Positions 1-5,536 of a stretch of DNA of 7,382 nucleotides are shown piece after piece. How positions within the stretch are numbered: the stretch's first letter is position 1; each line of letters starts with the position of its first letter. The translations under genes were made by a program, and so were the position numbers. Below the pieces are notes generated by a model that worked only from the letters and a program-made list of their open reading frames with translations, had not been told where the DNA came from and did not search any database. Source of the DNA: Clostridiales bacterium (GTDB lineage: Bacteria > Bacillota > Clostridia > Oscillospirales > QAMX01). The DNA lies in contig JAAZBA010000015.1 in the NCBI GenBank assembly GCA_012514045.1, positions 1 to 7,382 on the forward strand, in the 5' to 3' direction.

Positions 1-153
1 CGTGCCGCCGCGCATCTCCGGACCGTAGGAGGGAAGCCAGGATACTTCATAGCCGCCCAACATACCGGCATAAACAAGGAATTTACCTGCGAACAGAATG
101 CCCTGGCCGCCGAAGCCTGCGAGCAGAATTTGATGGTTAATTTTGTTTGACAT
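1..153 (-). CDS. korC: 2-oxoacid:ferredoxin oxidoreductase, gamma subunit (N-terminal part, cut by window edge)
   Basis: Only the first 51 codons are present; the rest lies beyond base 1. The translated start (MSNKINHQILLAGFGGQGIL) carries the glycine-rich motif GFGGQG at residues 13-18, and the end of the fragment reads PSYGPEMRGGT. Both are hallmarks of the gamma domain of ferredoxin-dependent 2-oxoacid oxidoreductases (the pyruvate/ketoisovalerate oxidoreductase catalytic domain). The gamma subunit completes the cytoplasmic enzyme that makes acyl-CoA and reduced ferredoxin from a 2-oxoacid and CoA. The ATG at 151-153 is preceded by GGAGG at 161-165, which directly follows the beta-subunit stop codon, leaving a 12-base gap. 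It is the last gene of the operon seen here. The family is clear; the substrate (2-oxoglutarate or branched-chain 2-oxoacids) cannot be told from this fragment. Confidence 0.93.
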   Translation of the reverse strand, partial: MSNKINHQILLAGFGGQGILFAGKFLVYAGMLGGYEVSWLPSYGPEMRGGT

Positions 154-165
154 AGTGTTTCCTCC

Positions 166-903
166 TTAGTCCTTGGATTTATAAACGCCGAGAGGATAGT
201 AGGGAAGCATGTTCTCACGAAGCCACTCGAGAGCTTTTTCAGGGGAGAGGCCCCAGTTTGTGGGACATGTAGAAATAACCTCGATGATTGAAAAACCCTT
301 GCAGTCGATCTGATTTTGGAAACCTTTGAGGATGGCCTTCTTGGCGGTCATGATGTTCTTCGGGCTGTCAACGGTTACGCGCTGAGCCAGAGCCACGCCG
401 TCAAGGGTGGAGAGCATCTCGCAGACTCTTACCGGATATCCGGCAGCGCTTACGTCGCGTCCGAAAGGTGTCGTTTGTGTAACCTGACCGGGAAGGGTTG
501 TGGGAGCCATTTGTCCGCCTGTCATGCCATAAATAGCGTTGTTTACAAATATGACGGTGATGTTCTCGCCTCTTGTGGCGGCATGAACCGTCTCAGCTGT
601 ACCGATGGCGGCAAGGTCTCCGTCGCCCTGGTATGTGAATACCATGCACTCGGGATTGGCGCGCTTAACTCCCGTCGCTACGGCGGGGGCGCGGCCATGG
701 GCAGCCTGAATCATATCACAGGCGAAATAGTTATATGCGAAAACGGAGCAGCCTACGGGAGCAATGCCAACTGTTTTGCCCTCAATGCCCAGCTCGTCAA
801 TGGCCTCAGCTACAAGACGATGGATTACGCCATGGGTACAGCCGGGGCAGTAGTGGGTTGATACATCGCAGAGGCTCTTCGGTCTGTCAAATACAACACT
901 CAT
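166..903 (-). CDS. korB: 2-oxoacid:ferredoxin oxidoreductase, beta subunit (thiamine pyrophosphate-binding)
   Basis: A 245-residue protein of the usual length for a stand-alone beta subunit. It binds thiamine pyrophosphate (TPP) and a 4Fe-4S cluster and carries out decarboxylation and electron transfer. Visible motifs are CPGC (C19, C22) and C52 in PVGCS, likely cluster ligands with C213 (STCPTNW) as a candidate fourth. The TPP/Mg site is GDGDLAAIG at 93-101 followed by NNAIYGMTGGQ at 121-131. The ATG at 901-903 overlaps the alpha-subunit stop (TAATG), and its GGAGG lies inside the end of the alpha gene, so the two are probably translationally coupled. Gene order delta-alpha-beta-gamma is typical of four-subunit enzymes. 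In clostridial genomes such genes are annotated either as 2-oxoglutarate (Kor) or 3-methyl-2-oxobutanoate (Vor) oxidoreductase; the sequence does not decide between them. Confidence 0.95.
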   Translation of the reverse strand: MSVVFDRPKSLCDVSTHYCPGCTHGVIHRLVAEAIDELGIEGKTVGIAPVGCSVFAYNYFACDMIQAAHGRAPAVATGVKRANPECMVFTYQGDGDLAAIGTAETVHAATRGENITVIFVNNAIYGMTGGQMAPTTLPGQVTQTTPFGRDVSAAGYPVRVCEMLSTLDGVALAQRVTVDSPKNIMTAKKAILKGFQNQIDCKGFSIIEVISTCPTNWGLSPEKALEWLRENMLPYYPLGVYKSKD

Positions 904-1967
904 TATTTTATACCTCCATCAATTTCTACCAGCTTCGCAAGAATCTCGTCTGGGGTGATAATGACACCGCCGGTACGGCTTGCAAGGTATACGGGCTTAG
1001 AGCAGCTGATGGCAAGGCGGATATCGTCAACCATCTGCCCCATGCTCAACTCAACGGAAAGGAACGCCTTTGCGGAGGGAGCCTTGTCGGCAAGCGCCTT
1101 TTTAGGAAACGGCCAAAGGGTAATGGGACGAATCATACCTACCTTGATGCCTTTCTCTCGGGCAGCCACGACAGCGTTTCTGGAAATACGGGAGGAGGCT
1201 CCATAGGCGACAACGACTATCTCCGCGTCATCCAACATGAATTCCTCATGACGGGCTTCTTTTTCCTCTATTACACGATAACGCTCATATCTTGCGAGAA
1301 CTTTGTCCTCAAGTTCGCTTGCTTCAATATAGAGCGAGTTGATTATGTTGTGCTCGCGTGCACCCTTTGTGCCGTTGGCAGCCCAAGGCTTGGCGGAAGC
1401 TGAAACCTCATGTGGCTCAGGAAGGGCTACCGGCTCCATCATCTGTCCCAACATACCGTCGCCGAGAATCATAGCCGGCATGCGGTATGTATCTGCAAGG
1501 TCGAATGCATCGAAAATAAGGTCACACATCTCCTGGATGCTGTTGGGAGCGAAAGCGATTACATGGAAATCGCCGTGAGCGAGCCCTCGTGTAACCTGAT
1601 TGTAGTCGGACTGGGCTGGTTGGATACCGCCGAGACCGGGGCCTCCGCGGACAATGTTGATAATAACAGCAGGCAGATCGGAACCTGCTAGATAGGATAT
1701 ACCCTCGGCCTTAAGAGATATTCCCGGGCTAGAGCTGGAGGTCATGGCACGGGCACCGGAGGCAGCCGCGCCGTAAACCATATTAATAGCAGCGATTTCA
1801 CTCTCCGCCTGAAGATACGCACCACCGACTTTGGGCATTCTTTTTGCCATGTAGGCAGCAATCTCGGTCTGGGGAGTGATGGGATATCCGAAGAAGCAGC
1901 GGCAGCCCGCTCTGATGGCGGCTTCAGCCAGCGCCTCGTTACCCTTCATTAGTACTTTTTCCTGCAT
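903..1967 (-). CDS. korA: 2-oxoacid:ferredoxin oxidoreductase, alpha subunit (KorA/VorB type)
   Basis: A 354-residue alpha subunit of the four-subunit 2-oxoacid:ferredoxin oxidoreductase. The N-terminal pyrimidine-binding domain begins with GNEALAEAAIRAGC and carries GYPITPQTEI at 27-36, the segment that contacts the TPP ring. E55 in QAESEIAA fits the conserved glutamate of TPP enzymes. RGGPGLGG (107-114) is typical of the family. The C-terminal transketolase-like domain holds VVAYGASSR (252-260) and MIRPITLWPFP (278-288). The ATG is preceded by GGAGG with 8 bases spacing, 12 bases after the delta-subunit stop. Proteins of this size and motif set in Clostridia are commonly named 3-methyl-2-oxobutanoate dehydrogenase subunit VorB, so valine/isoleucine/leucine-derived 2-oxoacids are as possible as 2-oxoglutarate. 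It is not pyruvate:ferredoxin oxidoreductase of the usual clostridial kind, which is one very long polypeptide. Confidence 0.94.
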   Translation of the reverse strand: MQEKVLMKGNEALAEAAIRAGCRCFFGYPITPQTEIAAYMAKRMPKVGGAYLQAESEIAAINMVYGAAASGARAMTSSSSPGISLKAEGISYLAGSDLPAVIINIVRGGPGLGGIQPAQSDYNQVTRGLAHGDFHVIAFAPNSIQEMCDLIFDAFDLADTYRMPAMILGDGMLGQMMEPVALPEPHEVSASAKPWAANGTKGAREHNIINSLYIEASELEDKVLARYERYRVIEEKEARHEEFMLDDAEIVVVAYGASSRISRNAVVAAREKGIKVGMIRPITLWPFPKKALADKAPSAKAFLSVELSMGQMVDDIRLAISCSKPVYLASRTGGVIITPDEILAKLVEIDGGIK

Positions 1968-1979
1968 CTCATTATCCTC

Positions 1980-2186
1980 CTATTTTTCTACCTTGATTAC
2001 CAGGTCGGGACACATCGTGGCGCACATGGCGCATCCTATGCACTTGGACATATCGATGCACTCGACAGCTCCGTAACCTTTTTTGTTGAAGGTGGTCTTT
2101 GAAAGCTCAAGAATCTTTCTGGGACAAACGCTTACGCAAAGACCGCAGCCCTTGCAGTAGTCTGTTCTAAAAGTCAGCTTTGCCAT
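1980..2186 (-). CDS. korD: 2-oxoacid:ferredoxin oxidoreductase, delta subunit (2x 4Fe-4S ferredoxin-like)
   Basis: A 68-residue iron-sulfur protein with two complete 4Fe-4S motifs: CKGCGLCVSVCP (C11, C14, C17, C21) and CIGCAMCATMCP (C49, C52, C55, C59). An extra cysteine, C43, lies between them. The fold is the short bacterial 2x[4Fe-4S] ferredoxin, and the position directly before alpha, beta and gamma identifies it as the delta subunit, which relays electrons from the TPP/cluster centre to free ferredoxin. The ATG at 2184-2186 has AGAGGA upstream on the minus strand. The TAG stop is immediately followed by the GGAGG of the alpha gene. It could in principle act as a free ferredoxin, but context makes the subunit role much more likely. 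Confidence 0.94.
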   Translation of the reverse strand: MAKLTFRTDYCKGCGLCVSVCPRKILELSKTTFNKKGYGAVECIDMSKCIGCAMCATMCPDLVIKVEK

Positions 2187-2214
2187 TTGATTTTCCTCTT
2201 TTCATAAAGATATC

Positions 2215-2883
2215 TTAGAATATATACCATCCCGGCTTGCGGAATATTTTTATTGGGAAAGGTTTTGAATAACGAAGCGCTTCGGAGACATCTACGGACT
2301 CCTCAAAGGAGGTAAATAGAAGGGAAAGGGAAAGATGGTCGGACAGCTCTTTTGCAGTCGCTTCTCCCTCAAGGACAATCTCTCGTGTTGTCTCCTTCGC
2401 AAGATTTGTGTTGTTTACCACTCCTGTGAAGCGAAGGTGACTGATCTTCTCAATATCCCGCAGAATCTCAGAGGCTTCCTCGCTTGAGCTGGTGAGATAA
2501 CGTCTTTTGTTAAACACAAGAAGCATATCGTAGCCGCTGGTTTTGATATCATCGGCATATTGCCCCAGCGCCACAGCGCCGGAGTCGTCGCCTCCCACGT
2601 CAATTACCACCTGCATTCTCTCGTCACGAAATACCCAGGCAACTTCGGCGGGAAGAGAGGGGATATCCACATTGGTGTTGGCATATTTGGGAGAGATAAG
2701 ACGTATTTCCGCCTCCTCAAGCTCACGTACGCTGTCTTTGGTACGGAAGTAGGGGTTTACGATATCAAGATCGCATACAACCACATTTTCATGCTTTTTC
2801 CGCAGGTGAAATGCGTAATTCAATGCTAAATTTGTCTTGCCGCTGCCGTAATGGCCGGCAAAAATAGTAATCCTTTTGTTCAT
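2215..2883 (-). CDS. P-loop ATPase of unknown role (MinD/ParA/CobQ-like) at the head of the oxidoreductase operon
   Basis: A 222-residue predicted cytoplasmic nucleotide-binding protein. The Walker A loop GHYGSGKT is at 10-17, straight after the first beta strand. A switch-I-like segment CDLDIVNPYFRTKD runs from residue 37 to 50. The Walker-B-like strand VVIDVGGDDSG spans 92-102, and VVNNTNL (155-161) may contact the base. The layout fits the SIMIBI class (MinD, ParA, CooC, CobB/CobQ), but H11 stands where MinD/ParA proteins carry the signature lysine of KGGxGKT. No signal peptide, transmembrane segment or DNA-binding domain is visible. It is 28 bases from korD on the same strand, so it is probably co-transcribed. 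A role in assembling or maturing the iron-sulfur oxidoreductase, or in sensing nucleotide state, is inference only. The start is fixed by the Walker A distance; its Shine-Dalgarno (AAGGA, 12 bases from ATG) is poorly spaced. Confidence 0.85.
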   Translation of the reverse strand: MNKRITIFAGHYGSGKTNLALNYAFHLRKKHENVVVCDLDIVNPYFRTKDSVRELEEAEIRLISPKYANTNVDIPSLPAEVAWVFRDERMQVVIDVGGDDSGAVALGQYADDIKTSGYDMLLVFNKRRYLTSSSEEASEILRDIEKISHLRFTGVVNNTNLAKETTREIVLEGEATAKELSDHLSLSLLFTSFEESVDVSEALRYSKPFPIKIFRKPGWYIF

Positions 2884-2896
2884 GATAGTTTTATAT

Positions 2897-2928
2897 CCTT
2901 AAAAGAGGATGGCAAAAAAGCCATCCTC
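2897..2928 (-). terminator. Terminator- or attenuator-like hairpin between pfp and the ATPase gene
   Basis: On the minus strand a perfect 9-base-pair stem GAGGATGGC/GCCATCCTC encloses a loop of six T and is followed by TTTTAAGG. It begins 17 bases after the pfp stop, as an intrinsic terminator would. The T-tract after the stem is only four bases, so termination may be partial. The hairpin ends about 14-20 bases before the ATPase start, leaving no room for a separate promoter after it. It could therefore limit read-through from pfp into the ATPase-kor genes, or protect the pfp mRNA end after processing. Confidence 0.6.
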
Positions 2929-2944
2929 CTCACTACCTGCAATA

Positions 2945-2974
2945 ATTATGCCTTAACCTTCTTAAGATTTACAA
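2945..2974 (-). promoter_or_regulatory. Weak candidate promoter at the end of pfp for the ATPase-kor operon
   Basis: On the minus strand TTGTAA (revcomp of 2969-2974) and CATAAT (revcomp of 2945-2950) are 18 bases apart, matching the sigma-A hexamers at 4/6 and 5/6. The -10 overlaps the pfp stop codon. A transcript from here would carry the downstream hairpin in its leader. The match is marginal, and it is given only because the operon needs a promoter and none is visible after the hairpin. Confidence 0.25.
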
Positions 2975-4187
2975 ATCTGGGGAGACTGTCTTCTTTTGTC
3001 AGCTTTGTCTCGCCTTGAATAAGCGGGAGAACATATTCAATGAAGTCCTGCTTAAGTCCGTCGCCTGTGTCATTGATCCACTCAATGGGAACTTTCTTTT
3101 CTGTGTTTGCAACAATTGTAAGGTCAAAAAGCTTTATATTACAGACATATTTACCATCAACATATGCGCGCTCAAAGCCGACCATCTTGTCGGTAACACC
3201 GGCTATGGCGTTGTCGACAGCGGCCTTACCGGCTGAGAAGGACTCATCTATGTCTGTTTGGGAAGCGCAGTGAGCGGCGCAGCGCTGAAGAAGAGAAAAC
3301 TCGATGTCGCGGACTTTGGCGCCTGTTTCATCTTTTACAACGCTTGCAAGATAAGCCGCGAGACCGCCTAGCTGGGAGTGACCAAAGCTGTCCTTAGTCA
3401 TATTCTTGTTGGCATATTCGGCAATGAAAGTGCCCTCCGCGTCGTGAATGCCTTCGCTCACTACAACGATACACTTCTTTTGTTTGGCATAAATTTCTTT
3501 TACTGAAGCAATGAACTTGTCCATATCAAAGGGGATCTCCGGCAGATATATGAGGTCGGGACCATTGCCTTTGTAGGAAGCAAGAGCCGCGGCAGCTGTG
3601 AGCCAACCGGCGTGACGTCCCATACACTCGATGATTGTGATCATGCCTGTGTCATAAACACGAGCGTCATGATAAACTTCCATAACGGAGGTAGCAATAT
3701 ACTTAGCCGCGGAGGCGTATCCCGGGCAGTGGTCAGTGCCAGCCAGATCGTTGTCAATTGTCTTGGGGATACCCATTACGCGGCACTCATAGCCGTTCTT
3801 CATCATGTACTTGGATATCTTGTTGCAGGTATCCATGGAATCATTGCCGCCATTGTAGAAGAAGTAACGGACATCATATTTTTTGAATATTTCAAGAATG
3901 CGCTTGTAATCCGTATCATCCACATCAGGGTTCTTGAGCTTATAGCGGCAGGAGCCGAGAGCGGAGGAAGGGGTATATTTCATAAGAGCGAGTTCATCGG
4001 GATCTTCCTGGCCCATGTCGATGAGATTATCATCAAGAACGCCTCTGATGCCGTTAAGAGCGCCGTAAACCTTGGTGATGGCTTCGCTGTCAAGAGCTGT
4101 CTTAATGGCTCCGTAGGTGCTGGCGTTTATAGCCGAAGACGGTCCGCCGGACTGGCCGATGATGCATGTGCCTTTGAGTAATGACAT
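2946..4187 (-). CDS. pfp: Pyrophosphate-type 6-phosphofructokinase
   Basis: A 413-residue phosphofructokinase, longer than the roughly 320-residue bacterial ATP enzyme. It phosphorylates fructose 6-phosphate to fructose 1,6-bisphosphate in the cytoplasm. Motifs in order: GQSGGPSSAINAS (11-23, phosphoryl-donor loop), GGNDSMDT (113-120), PKTIDND (141-147, with catalytic D145 in TIDND), MGRHAGW (189-195) and LPEIP (215-219). In this family the residue after GGD and the one before TIDND mark the donor: ATP enzymes have glycines (GGDGS, PGTIDND), PPi enzymes have D and K. Here D116 and K142 are present, which predicts PPi. N115 replaces the usual Mg-binding aspartate. The ATG has GGAGGT 8 bases upstream and follows a good promoter. 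It is divergent from the aldolase gene, whose enzyme uses its product. PPi enzymes are reversible, so a gluconeogenic role is also possible. Confidence 0.92.
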   Translation of the reverse strand: MSLLKGTCIIGQSGGPSSAINASTYGAIKTALDSEAITKVYGALNGIRGVLDDNLIDMGQEDPDELALMKYTPSSALGSCRYKLKNPDVDDTDYKRILEIFKKYDVRYFFYNGGNDSMDTCNKISKYMMKNGYECRVMGIPKTIDNDLAGTDHCPGYASAAKYIATSVMEVYHDARVYDTGMITIIECMGRHAGWLTAAAALASYKGNGPDLIYLPEIPFDMDKFIASVKEIYAKQKKCIVVVSEGIHDAEGTFIAEYANKNMTKDSFGHSQLGGLAAYLASVVKDETGAKVRDIEFSLLQRCAAHCASQTDIDESFSAGKAAVDNAIAGVTDKMVGFERAYVDGKYVCNIKLFDLTIVANTEKKVPIEWINDTGDGLKQDFIEYVLPLIQGETKLTKEDSLPRFVNLKKVKA

Positions 4188-4228
4188 TTAAGTTGACCTC
4201 CATGTTTGTCTAAATAATACTGCTTACT

Positions 4229-4257
4229 AATATATCACAAAACTTTGAAAAATTCAA
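4229..4257 (-). promoter_or_regulatory. pfp promoter (sigma-A type)
   Basis: On the minus strand, TTGAAT (revcomp of 4252-4257) and TATATT (revcomp of 4229-4234) are separated by exactly 17 bases, matching TTGACA/TATAAT at 4/6 and 5/6. Transcription would start near 4222, giving a leader of about 35 bases with GGAGGT near its end. Confidence 0.7.
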
Positions 4258-4279
4258 TCATTTTCTTATCTTTTGGAAC

Positions 4280-4289
4280 TTTAGCTAAA
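4280..4289. promoter_or_regulatory. Candidate operator palindrome TTTAGCTAAA
   Basis: A perfect 10-base palindrome lies about 23 bases upstream of the pfp -35 box. Short AT-rich palindromes occur by chance in such DNA, so the case rests on its position between divergent promoters. Confidence 0.25.
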
Positions 4290-4329
4290 AATTTTCCTGA
4301 GGTATGAGCGAATTATATCAAAATGACGT

Positions 4330-4341
4330 TTTTGCGCAAAA
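4330..4341. promoter_or_regulatory. Candidate operator palindrome TTTTGCGCAAAA
   Basis: A perfect 12-base palindrome with a GCGC centre in otherwise AT-rich DNA. Its 3' end is 34 bases upstream of the fba -35 box, a position compatible with an activator or with a repressor that bends DNA. One further outer pair (G4328-C4343) also matches. The binding protein is not identified. Confidence 0.4.
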
Positions 4342-4375
4342 CCAATAACTTTTTAAGGAAAATTGAAGAACAGAC

Positions 4376-4404
4376 TTGATTTTCTGCCAAAAAGCTGTTA
4401 GAAT
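4376..4404 (+). promoter_or_regulatory. fba promoter (sigma-A type)
   Basis: TTGATT (4376-4381) and TAGAAT (4399-4404) are separated by 17 bases, matching the consensus hexamers at 4/6 and 5/6. A run rich in A and T lies upstream. Transcription would begin near 4411, leaving a leader of about 50 bases. Confidence 0.7.
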
Positions 4405-4422
4405 AATATGCAACGTAAAAGA

Positions 4423-4435
4423 GCTCCCGAGGAGC
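4423..4435 (+). other. Small hairpin in the fba mRNA leader
   Basis: GCTCC, loop CGA, then GGAGC forms a 5-base-pair hairpin about 12 bases after the predicted transcription start. There is no T-tract, so it is not a terminator. It may shield the 5' end of a highly expressed mRNA, or it may be chance. The true ribosome-binding site AAGGAG at 4448-4453 lies downstream and is free. Confidence 0.3.
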
Positions 4436-4461
4436 AAAACTAAAATTAAGGAGAGACACAA

Positions 4462-5430
4462 ATGCCACTGGTAACATCAAAGGAAATGTTCGCAAAAGCA
4501 TATGACGGAGGCTATGCCGTAGGCGCCTTCAACGTAAATAACATGGAAATAGTGCAGGGTATAACAGAGGCCGCACGTGAGGAAAAGGCTCCCCTTATCC
4601 TCCAGGTTTCAAAGGGCGCCCGTGCCTATGCAAGCCACACATACCTCTTCAAGCTCGTTGAAGCTGCTGTTATTGAATGCCCGGAGATCCCCATAGTTCT
4701 CCATCTTGACCACGGACCTGACTTCGAGACATGCAAATCATGCATAGATGGCGGATTTACTTCCGTTATGATCGACGGTTCCTCCTATTCCTTCGAGGAA
4801 AACATTGAGATTACCCGTAAGGTTGTTGAGTACGCCCATGAGCGCGGCGTCGTTGTAGAAGGTGAGCTTGGCACACTGGCTGGTATTGAGGACGATGTTA
4901 ACGTATCTTTTGAGGATTCCTCCTATACACGTCCCGAAGAGGTTGAGGAGTTCGTAGCAAAGACAGGCGTTGACTCTCTTGCTATCGCTATCGGCACAAG
5001 CCACGGCGCTTACAAATTCACACCCGAACAGTGCACACGCAATGAGAAAGGTGTACTTGTTCCCCCGCCCCTCCGCTTTGACATCCTCGAGGAAGTTTCC
5101 CGCAGACTCCCCGGTTTCCCCATCGTTCTCCATGGCGCTTCTTCTGTTCCCCCGGAATATGTAAAGATGATCAACGATAACGGCGGCAAAATGCCCGACG
5201 CAGTCGGCATCCCGGAAGATGAGCTCCGTAAGGCAGCTACCTCCAGTGTATGTAAGATAAACATCGACTCTGATCTCCGTCTTACTCTCACAGGTACAGT
5301 CCGCAAGTTCTTTGCAGATAACCCGAGCAAGTTCGATCCCCGTGAGTATCTCAAGCCCGCCCGCGCAAACATCAAGGAGCTTGTTCGTCATAAGCTCGTT
5401 CATGTTCTTGGCTGCAGCGGCAAGGCATAA
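4462..5430 (+). CDS. fba: Class II fructose-1,6-bisphosphate aldolase
   Basis: A 322-residue zinc-dependent aldolase that cleaves fructose 1,6-bisphosphate to dihydroxyacetone phosphate and glyceraldehyde 3-phosphate. Expected class II residues are visible: D83 and H84 in HLDHG (catalytic acid and zinc ligand), EGELGTLAG at 133-141 with E135, H181 in GTSHGAYK and H224 in LHGASS (zinc ligands), and NID at 267-269 in the phosphate-binding loop. The N-terminal part (GAFNVNNMEIVQGI) is typical. A stretch at about 230-260 with MPDAVGIPEDELRKAA makes it a little longer than the shortest family members. AAGGAG lies 8 bases before the ATG. Codons are strongly biased (CGT, CTC, CCC, GTT), as expected for an abundant glycolytic enzyme. 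It is monocistronic, between its own promoter and a strong terminator, and divergent from pfp. The related tagatose-bisphosphate aldolase is less likely given the pfp neighbour. Confidence 0.96.
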   Translation: MPLVTSKEMFAKAYDGGYAVGAFNVNNMEIVQGITEAAREEKAPLILQVSKGARAYASHTYLFKLVEAAVIECPEIPIVLHLDHGPDFETCKSCIDGGFTSVMIDGSSYSFEENIEITRKVVEYAHERGVVVEGELGTLAGIEDDVNVSFEDSSYTRPEEVEEFVAKTGVDSLAIAIGTSHGAYKFTPEQCTRNEKGVLVPPPLRFDILEEVSRRLPGFPIVLHGASSVPPEYVKMINDNGGKMPDAVGIPEDELRKAATSSVCKINIDSDLRLTLTGTVRKFFADNPSKFDPREYLKPARANIKELVRHKLVHVLGCSGKA

Positions 5431-5447
5431 CTAAATAACACCATATT

Positions 5448-5491
5448 AGGATTTGACAGTGCATAAGCGCCGTCAAATCCTCTTTATTTTT
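5448..5491 (+). terminator. Rho-independent terminator of fba
   Basis: A perfect 10-base-pair stem AGGATTTGAC (5448-5457)/GTCAAATCCT (5472-5481) starts 18 bases after the fba stop. It can extend inward through GTGC/GCGC around an ATAA loop, and is followed by the T-rich tract TCTTTATTTTTA. There is no T-tract on the other strand, so it works in one direction. Confidence 0.93.
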
Positions 5492-5492
5492 A

Positions 5493-5520
5493 TTGATTAT
5501 TTCATTCGTTGTGGTATAAT
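5493..5520 (+). promoter_or_regulatory. trkA-trkH promoter with extended -10
   Basis: TTGATT (5493-5498) and a perfect TATAAT (5515-5520) are 16 bases apart. TGG directly before TATAAT gives the extended -10 pattern TGnTATAAT, which helps with the imperfect -35. The -35 touches the end of the fba terminator T-tract. Confidence 0.8.
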
Positions 5521-5536
5521 AAAATAGGATACCGAA

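Larger units (their letters stand above)
4188..4461. other. Divergent pfp-fba control region
   Basis: The 274 bases between the two start codons are AT-rich and hold no credible gene. They contain the two ribosome-binding sites, a sigma-A-type promoter facing each way, and about 118 bases between the two -35 boxes. In that middle part are a 10-base perfect palindrome TTTAGCTAAA (4280-4289) and a 12-base perfect palindrome TTTTGCGCAAAA (4330-4341). They are candidate operators, because a shared region between genes for consecutive glycolytic enzymes is a likely place for joint control. No known regulator motif is recognised. Confidence 0.7.

Noticed and set aside
316..861. Long open frame on the plus strand (181 codons) opposite korB
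   Set aside because: It is antisense to a gene with clear TPP and cysteine motifs, has no ribosome-binding site or recognisable domain, and arises from the codon bias of korB.
735..1403. Plus-strand open frame of 222 codons across the korB-korA junction
   Set aside because: It is antisense to two well-supported genes, with a low-complexity, cysteine-rich, non-family translation; a shadow frame.
2965..2978. Inverted repeat AGATTT-AC-AAATCT near the end of pfp
   Set aside because: It lies within pfp codons with too short a loop for an RNA hairpin. It could be an operator over the weak candidate promoter, but nothing else supports that.
3612..4181. Plus-strand open frame of 189 codons opposite pfp
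   Set aside because: Antisense to catalytic motifs of the phosphofructokinase. The hydrophobic look of its translation comes from the reverse complement of pfp codons.
4313..4501. Minus-strand small open frame of 62 codons crossing the pfp-fba intergenic region
   Set aside because: It starts inside fba, runs antisense through the fba promoter and leader, and has no ribosome-binding site.
4738..5403. Minus-strand open frame of 221 codons opposite fba
   Set aside because: Strong codon bias in fba depletes stops on the opposite strand; no ribosome-binding site, promoter or family resemblance.
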